A stretch of DNA of 64,000 nt, taken from the NCBI GenBank assembly GCA_011037195.1, contig JAAEAF010000662.1, positions 62,001 to 126,000 of the forward strand. The letters are read 5' to 3'. Position numbers and translations under genes: made by a program. This document shows, piece after piece, positions 57,355-64,000 of the stretch. The first letter of the stretch is position 1. Each line of letters begins with the position of its first letter. The notes under the pieces were generated by a model. It was given only the letters and a program-made list of their open reading frames with translations. It was not told the origin of the DNA and made no database searches. Origin of the DNA: Triatoma infestans. Its lineage: Eukaryota > Arthropoda > Insecta > Hemiptera > Reduviidae.

Positions 57355-58475
57355 TTTAATTTATTTTTACTTTCTCTTAATATTTGGTATCTTATCTGAT
57401 TATCAAAAGCTAATTTTCACCAGGAAATACATAATAGAAAGAATCCTCTGAAACAACTTTGAAACCGAAAAGCGGAGAAAACAGTGGAACGTCTAAATGT
57501 TTATATTGCAGAAGGAATCTTTCACAAGAAATGCTTTGATCAAAACCACTCAGTCGGAAGTGTGACTTTACTGAAGGAAATTTTCTGAACGTTATTTCTC
57601 TTATTCCTAGTAAGAGAAAGTTTTACGATCGTGCCAGATTTTTTACCGAAATTGAGTTTTCATCGGAAATACATGTTTTGGAGAATCCTGAATACGAAGA
57701 AAATGTTTTTAAGGAATGGTCTGCATGTCTGTCGGAAAATAATATCACAAAAACGAAAAGTCGCAGGAAGCTGAGACTTTGTAAATTTGCCGTTTAGGCG
57801 CTACCTAGACACGAAAATTTCGGGCAAAACCTATTAACCAAAAATGGAACTTTACTATTTGTTTTTTTTTCTGATTTCCTTGAAAACGGTTCCAACGGCA
57901 TACTAACTGCACTCATAAGTACATCACTTTTATTTAAAACATTTTCACGAGAAAATTGAATTTTTGGGGGTTTTAGGGGAACAGTAGTGACATGCTTTCC
58001 TCTAAAGTATAAAACACGGGTTTTACTTGCTACTAAATTTAAATGGTAATAAAGATTAGAACATTCAGAATTCCAAATTTGAAGAAAATCGGCTAACCGA
58101 AAATGCGATTTTACAGATTAGCTTTTGAGTTTTTTTTTTAAATTTCCTCGAAAAGTGTTACGATTTCATAAAACCTGAAATGCTTAGACAGTAACTTATC
58201 ACTTTCATTTGAAACATTTCTCTGAAAAAATTGAGTTTAGATTATTATTTTTGGGAGTCTGTCAGTTAGATTAAATTTAAAATTGCACAAGTTTTCTTGG
58301 TTTTGACATAAAGCGCTCTACATAAGGCCGCTCAGGTATACAAATAAAATCCCAACACCATTTTTATGGCCAGACCAATTTAACATTTCAAGGTTGCAAT
58401 TTTAAAGAAAATTTCTTGATTAAACTGTATTAATTAGAGTACGAAAATGTCGGGTGAATGTTTTTTTGTTTTCTG
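57355..58475 (+). repeat. Dsp-1: partial copy followed by a near full-length copy
   Basis: 57360-57590 is a truncated left part. From 57597, TCTCTTATTCCTAGTAAGAG begins a full copy: GATCGTGCCAGATTTTTTAC, TTTTCATCGGAAATACATG, modules at about 57840 and 58100, TTTTGACATAAAGCGCTCTA, TTAATTAGAGTACGAAAATG and an end near 58470. About 870 bp. Confidence 0.7.
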
Positions 58476-58679
58476 CAATTTTCTAGAAAATTATTTCTAC
58501 CATTTTCTTTACACTTGGTGCACCATGTAGCCAACAACCTAGGCCTTTCATCTTTATTTGCAAGGTTTTCCTGAGAAAATTTATTTTGAGGAAAACGATA
58601 ATCGCTGGCTTTCCTCTAAAATGTTATTTCCAAATATACCATCTTTTCGCTGACTATATAAGTGGTGAGATTACCTCAG

Positions 58680-58880
58680 GTGTGTGCACTGGACTGGCTA
58701 CTCAGAGATCTCCCCGGTTCGCGCGTAGCAATGCTCTCCTTAGATTTTCTCTTACTAGGAGCCTATACACAGATTCATTGACAGTTGATGGACAGTGCTG
58801 TAACGAGAGAACACTGCTCCAGGTTTCGACAGTGCATTGAGAAGGCTCTGAAACTATACTTTGGGAAAGCTTTGAGGAGC
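58680..58880 (+). mobile_element. SINE-B, worn full-length copy
   Basis: Head remnants (TGCACTGGACTGGC, then GGTTCGCGCGT where the B box should be), then TTACTAGGAGCCTATACACA, TGATGGACAGTGCTGTAACG and CAGTGCATTGAGAAGGCTCT. The 3' CGCCTTAAATT tail is not recognisable. Confidence 0.65.
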
Positions 58881-58979
58881 TTTGAACAGTATAGTGCTTA
58901 TCCCTCTTCACAGACGATAAAAATAAATAAAAACCTGATTGAATTTTTTTTTTTTAAAGTGAAGGAATATTTATTACGA

Positions 58980-59275
58980 ATAAATGGTGTCGACTTTTCG
59001 ATATATAAGTTCTCACCGTAAATACTTATTCTGAAATCCATAATTACAAAAAAAAGTTTTTGGCTAATATGTGTGGGTGTATAAATGTAAATATCATATT
59101 TCAAGACGAAAAATCGCAAGAAGCTTAAATTTGATTAGCTATTCAGATACGAATATCGCATATTTATATTTTTTAGTTTAAAGAAAATTTGTTATTTTTA
59201 TACATAAAGTTGAATTGTATATTAAAATATATACAGTAGAATGAGAAAGCCGTGTGAGTGTTATCACGCCAGATT
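58980..59275 (+). repeat. Dsp-1 fragments: left block and right end
   Basis: TTCTCACCGTAAATACTTAT, CGAAAAATCGCAAGAAGCTT, then a jump to AATGAGAAAGCCGTGTGAGT and TATCACGCCAGATTTTTC at the end. The middle is deleted. Confidence 0.6.
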
Positions 59276-59279
59276 TTTC

Positions 59280-59700
59280 AATACATAGCCTTTATCACCC
59301 CCACTTTAGTATTAAGGACAGTAGAAATCAATTACAAATGTTTGGCAATTTAGAACCTTGAATAAATTCTATTGAATATTCAAGATAATCAAACAGTTAA
59401 GAAATTGCTTCCGTTTACCTTACTTCATTTTGTGGTCTTCGACCTGTTGCAGACCTTCACCCAATTCAGGGGGAAGACTTGTTAAGCGGTATTATATTAC
59501 AGTCTATATAAGACTGTGTCTATATAGAGTGCCAACCCTAAATACAGACACTATCAATGAAAGCCTCCCTTCCCCTCCACCAAAAACACCGTCAGAGACC
59601 ATAATATGACACAGGCTAGCAAGGAAAAATATTATCGCTGAGGTTTTCCCGAAATAAGTACTCACATAATTAGGGTGACATTGTGGTTTAAGGAGACACC
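59280..59700. other. Interval without recognised gene
   Basis: No supported feature. Confidence 0.3.
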
Positions 59701-59704
59701 TCTA

Positions 59705-59997
59705 CGTAATGGGATACATGCCAAACCTACTTTGTTTAACTCATCCATGTTATGACAAATTGCTTGGGTTGTAAGGAAATTTTTAGGTTCAGGATCTTCG
59801 GTCGGAACCAGTAGCTGTAGAAGAGCTTAGGCTATTTCCTTTTAAAATTATGGTCAGATTTGTTTGGACTGAGGTGAATCTTAGGGTGTATTAGAGACGG
59901 TTTGTTGTTTTTTTGGGGGGGTTAGCTGTATGGGATTTGGATAGCTTAGGGTTTGGTCCCCTACTACACACGAATAATAATAATAATAACAATAACA
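59705..59997 (+). mobile_element. Non-LTR retrotransposon 3' end, second copy, AAT/AAC tail
   Basis: Matches 23760-24100: ATTGCTTGGGTT, GGATCTTCGGTCGG, AGAGCTTAGGCTATTTCCTT and GTTTGGACTGAGG, ending in an AATAAT/AACAAT microsatellite (59973-59997). The 64-codon frame at 59913-60107 reads through the tail and is not a gene. Confidence 0.6.
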
Positions 59998-59999
59998 TG

Positions 60000-61030
60000 A
60001 CCAAACATCCAGAATTGCCCGAGACAGTTCCGAATTTCAGCTGTGTTTCCCAAATCTATAAAAACTATCCAGATTGCTCCGATCTGTTCCAATTTAACCC
60101 CACTTAATTATTATTTAATGAAATATCGGCTAAAATAATTAATCTAATTTGACAATTAATATCGCAAACACTTAAATTTCCTTAAAAAAAAAAACACCTT
60201 TATCTTTCCGATTGTACATTCAACGAAGTATCAATCAAAACGTAGTGAAATTAGCGATGGATACTATATATAGAATATATCGATATATTACCATCGATAT
60301 GTTACGACTGTTATCTTGATTATTATATAATATGATTAATATAATCATGATATGACTGTCCTGTATTTTTATGATATAGGAAAGACATTTGTGATTGTTA
60401 TGAAGTGATTTCACATTACAACCAAATGCAATAATTATATAACATAAAAATATTTAAATTCAATATAATTTTTTTAGATTACAATTTACTATTGGTAATA
60501 AAAATCATTTTATGTAAATAATATTTCTTAATTATTTTATCTTCACTCTGTCCCTAAAAAATAAAGTTTTAAAATTCCAAGAAAAAAAAAATTGAGCGTC
60601 CCAAATTTTGACACGATATTTCTGATCAACTTACATTATTAATCAAATTTCTAAATTTATAATAATCAGTTATTAAATATTCGATAGTTATGGTTGGTCT
60701 GTTAACCATGGCCTTGGTAGACATGGTAATTTAATGGAAATAAACAATATTGTTTGCATCATTTACCTCTACCTTTCACACATAAATGAGTATTTGTTTT
60801 TTGTTCTTTTTTTTTTTATTCAGTGTTGCAATTCTTGGAAGGAAACTTTAGAAATAAATGGTTTTTTGTCTGGATTTTGAATTGTTCACTGGCTAAATGG
60901 CACATTCGCTTTGTTTCATTAAAAATTAAAATGTTTAAATCAACTTTTTCACGGTAACCTAGACACACAATTTTCCTCTGTATGGCGAAAACTCATTGCA
61001 TGGAAAATAGTTTTTACATTGTTTTTTTAT
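60000..61030. other. AT-rich interval, nothing recognised
   Basis: Short self-complementary AT blocks lie at 60270-60300 (ATATCGATATAT) and 60320-60350. No gene signals. Confidence 0.3.
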
Positions 61031-61289
61031 TTTACACTTACTACAATAAGAGGAAATATTAAAAAAGAAAAATCGAAAAACAACTTATTTGACAAGATTT
61101 TCTCTTGATATACTTACAAAATTGCCACATTCTCTTTTAAACGTGAACTTCTTACTTTATCTAACATACGAGTATGTAAATATAGGAGGTGACTATCTGT
61201 GCCTACCTAACACATGTAGTACTTGAAATAGTTACATTATAGTCCGGAAGACAATGAACAAACCCCAATAAAACTGGAAACCTAATTTC

Positions 61290-61856
61290 ACAGAACCACC
61301 TAAAATAGACTTTTCCCAGAAAATGATTCAAATAAAAGTAATAGTTTATATCTGGCCATTAACTATTAAGTTTAAAGAAAATCGTACAAGTTTCCAAAAA
61401 AATTACAAAAAACACGAAGCCTATTCTGTGAAAATAACATTTCCGGTTAACTGATTTTGTTGTTTCAAATTTGTAATTCTAGCAAAGCATTCAAGGTATT
61501 AAACGAATGGCTGAACCATACATTATATTGAAGTGGTATTCTAAAGGAAAGTAGAAACTTTGTTCTATCAGAGAACGCTAAGAAAATAAATTACGTTCGA
61601 TCATGAAACGACTTTAATATGAAAGTGATAGGCATTAATGTGTGTAGATAGTATATGAAGTTTAAAGAAAATCGCTAGAGCTATTTTTTTGGGAACATAG
61701 CTAAACCTGAGAAAAAATGTATTTAGTAAAGTCGCACGTCAGGTGATTGATTTTTTTTTTTTATCAAAATTTTCTTATCTGTAGCGCTATCTAAGTGAAG
61801 GCTCCATGGGACCTTTTTTTCATTATATTGATATATTTTGTTCACACATACATATA
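61290..61856 (-). repeat. Dsp-1 copy, left part (continues at 63098)
   Basis: AAACTGGAAACCTAATTTCA, TTTCCGGTTAACTGATTTTG, and modules at about 61375 and 61665, up to TTGTTCACACATACATATA, where the fold-back mariner begins. It resumes after the element with ACAACACCATTAGCTAAAAA and TTCCGGTGAAATATGACACG to 63220. Confidence 0.7.
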
Positions 61857-63097
61857 CAGGGTGTCCCAAGGTATATGGACAACGACTTTTTATCGGAAAC
61901 TAAGAAATCCAAATTTAATTTGCAAATTTGTTTTGGTGCTTCCAGAAGCGAGCTTTACGCACCAACTTCATTTTTCAAATGGGGAGGTGTGGTTTTTATT
62001 TAAGAAATGGATTCCTCTATTTTTTGTAATAAAAATGTACTTGAACGGTTTTTTTCTGTGAGCGATATTTTACAAGTTATGAATGAAAACATGATTTCTA
62101 TAAGAAATTTCAAAATGATATTAATAACGGTTTTTTGATTGAATAAGAAGAAAAGTACTATTTTATTATAAATTTTACTCCTCATTAATTACAGATGCAT
62201 AGACATACTCTTTCCTGTCAATTGTACCTTACGGCCAAAGAAATATGAATGGAGATTTTTATCTTCAATTCCTAACCAACATTCTTCCTCTACACTTGGA
62301 GAATGTACCCCTTGAGCGAAGACGAAGGATGTGGTACCAGCATGACGGCTGCCCTGCTCATAATGCAAGGCATGTAAAAAGATATCTCGATAGGCAATTT
62401 GATGAGCGTGTTATATCGACTCAGGGGACGATTCAGTTCACCGGATCTGACACATATGGACTATTTCCTTTGGGGATACCTGAAAACAAGGTGATTATTC
62501 ATAACTTTTTTCTTTCTGTTCTTATTTCTGCTTACCTAAAAGCATTTCTAAACATATGTGTATCAGAATCAGGTCGGGATTGCATCTGTAGATGAACTAA
62601 AGCAGAGAATATTAGATGCCTGTAACTCGGTTAAAGCTGAATCTATTTCTTTGGCCGTAAGGTACAATTGGCAGGAAAGAGCATGTGCATGCATCTCTAA
62701 TGGTGGGGGCCAGTTCGAGCAAGATCTGTAATTAATGAGGAGTAAAATTTATAATAAAATAGTACTTTTCTTCTCATTCAATCAAAAAACACTTAATATT
62801 ATCATTTTGAAATTTCTTATCAGAAACATGTTTTCATTCATAACTTGTAAAATATCGCTCACAGAAAAAAACCGTTCAAGTAAATTTTTCTTACAAAAAA
62901 TAGAAGAATCTATTTCTTAAATAAAAACCACATCTCCCCATTTGAAAAAATGAAGTTTCGTGCCTGTATCTCGCAAATTTGCAAATTAAATTTGGATTTC
63001 TAACAAAAAACTACGGGGGACACGTATTTTTTAGTTTTTTTCTAGCTATCTTAGTTTCCGATAAAAAGTCGTTATCCATAAACCTTGGGACACCCTG
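61857..63097 (+). mobile_element. Fold-back mariner-type transposon with about 390-450-bp arms
   Basis: Ends CAGGGTGTCCCAAGG and CCTTGGGACACCCTG, with TA on both sides (61855-61856 and 63098-63099). The left arm 61857-62245 is an inverted copy of the right arm 62644-63097. The inner part of the right arm is the 3' end of the transposase coding sequence, so the left arm carries an inverted, non-coding copy of it. Only about 400 bp of unique sequence remain between the arms. The mirrored open frames at 62000-62185 and 62735-62920 come from the arms. Confidence 0.88.
62245..62731 (+). pseudogene. Mariner-type transposase, C-terminal part only
   Basis: From 62248 the frame gives NGDFYLQFLTNILPLHLENV, MWYQHDGCPAHNARHVKRYL (second catalytic Asp in QHDG) and DRQF. 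A frameshift follows, after which another frame gives SPDLTHMDYFLWGYLKTR (third acidic residue in MDYF). A 77-bp insertion with GT and AG ends (from about 62491 to 62568) precedes NQVGIASVDELKQRILDA and a normal C-terminus ending FEQDL* at 62731. The head, the DNA-binding part and the first catalytic Asp are absent, so no active enzyme is possible. It belongs to the same broad group as 20062-21143 but is a different family (MWYQHDGCPAH against WFMHDSAPAH). Confidence 0.82.
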
Positions 63098-63225
63098 TAT
63101 ATACAACACCATTAGCTAAAAACATATTTTTCATACACAGGCGATCCAAAACATATATTTCCGGTGAAATATGACACGATCGCAACACTTCTTCTTACAG
63201 CTGTAAGAGGAAGTAAAAAATGTTT
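63098..63225 (-). repeat. Dsp-1 copy, right part
   Basis: Continuation of 61290-61856 after the transposon, ending ACTTCTTCTTACAGCTGTAA and GAGGAAGT. Confidence 0.7.
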
Positions 63226-63229
63226 TTAG

Positions 63230-64000
63230 AAATGGCACTGGTGTGTGAGGATAGAGACTGCGTTCAAAAACCGTGCAACTAACTCTAGAATGAAAAATAG
63301 CATGGATCTCAAACCCATTTCCCCTTTGATCATCATCTGGGGATCAAACCCCAAACAGCATTGATCTTCAAAGTCTCTCAAACTTTAAATTTTTTTTAAA
63401 GAGATCTTTTTGATTAACGATTTTTTTTGTATGTGCAATTTTGTTGAAAATGGGACCAATGATTTCCTTTGGCTTACAACACATCTGTAGGCCGATCAGT
63501 TTCCTTTTTTTGAAATATTCTTTCTAGGAATTTATTTCAGTGTGAGATTCTGACGAAGGGATGATTTATGCTTCCCAGTATCATTTCAATATATTTTACA
63601 ACTTTCACAAAAAATTACAAGTTGCCAAAAAAAATGCAATATTGAAGAAAATCAGTTCGGTGGAAGTGTTTTTTTCCATTAAGATTTCCATGATGTTCTC
63701 GATTGGTGGTCATGTGTAACATTGCAGGCAAAATAAACAATCAATAACAATCTGATTAGAAACGGCTAACACAAGACTTTCTTTTGCAATTAATATTATA
63801 AAATGAGCAATTCTCTTTAAACTTCAAAATGTTAACCATTTCCCTAAAATAACTAGAGTGGTCGTGGCTAGCAGAATGATTTATATTACAGTGCAGAAGA
63901 GAGTGCCAATAATATTTAACCAACTCCATATAATAAGAGAAATCTAAACATTTACCATAAATAAATTTTCCTAAAATAATTTTTTTTTTTATAAAAATGA
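63230..64000. other. Interval with worn repeat pieces, no gene
   Basis: Faint Dsp-1 module traces (63440-63480 and 63640-63680). No coding or RNA feature is supported up to the window end. Confidence 0.3.

Noticed and set aside
62000..62185. Matching 61-codon frames in the two arms of the fold-back mariner (partner 62735-62920)
   Set aside because: Similarity comes from the inverted repeat and not from protein conservation.

Overview
This is a eukaryotic nuclear window, AT-rich and crowded with transposable elements. Introns have GT-AG borders, SINEs have tRNA-like heads, and there are long non-coding stretches, so it is not bacterial. The two recognisable genes, a delta-class glutathione S-transferase and a V-ATPase subunit C, point to an insect. 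Hemiptera is plausible, but no diagnostic sequence fixes the order.

Genes. The GST lies on the minus strand, 42248 to 38047. Its five coding exons join without a break into a 215-residue enzyme, with a poly(A) signal at 37934-37939. About 1.7 kb upstream of its ATG, also on minus, is an intact 379-codon V-ATPase subunit C frame without introns (43907-45046), probably a retrocopy that has been kept. Two short GC-richer open stretches (25836-26037 and 35262-35413, both minus) may be exons of genes I cannot name.

Repeats. Most of the rest is one dispersed, modular repeat family, called Dsp-1 here, present about thirty times in both orientations. A full copy is about 850 bp. It starts near AGTAAGAGGAAGT, holds two related modules of roughly 270-300 bp, and ends with AGTAAGAGAAAGT, a hairpin (GTGTGAGTGTTTCACAC) and a T-tract. 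Other elements sit in or between copies: a mariner-type transposon with TA duplications (19797-21303); a second mariner with very long inverted arms (61857-63097); a non-autonomous hAT-type element with an 8-bp duplication (27077-28821); a MITE with a 7-bp duplication (26505-26867); two SINE families; decayed non-LTR retrotransposon fragments; a 116-bp tandem array (5805-6966); and several long palindromes.

Most interesting signal. Several palindromic or single-arm repeats carry hammerhead-ribozyme cores of the type known from the terminal repeats of Penelope-like retroelements. The best, on the plus strand at 45946-45983, has a complete core, stems I and II, and a self-complementary stem III. 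At least three unrelated ribozyme lineages here occur as inverted pairs. A large near-perfect palindrome (29761-31013) and the fold-back mariner add to a general theme of inverted duplications.

Layout: 1-5.8 kb decayed repeats; 5.8-7.0 kb satellite; 7-19 kb repeats, palindromes and MITEs; 19-24.5 kb SINE, mariner and non-LTR fragments; 24.5-31.5 kb nested DNA transposons and the big palindrome; 31.5-38 kb mixed and partly unique; 38-45 kb the two genes; 45-64 kb ribozyme palindromes, retrotransposon fragments, Dsp-1 copies and the fold-back mariner.
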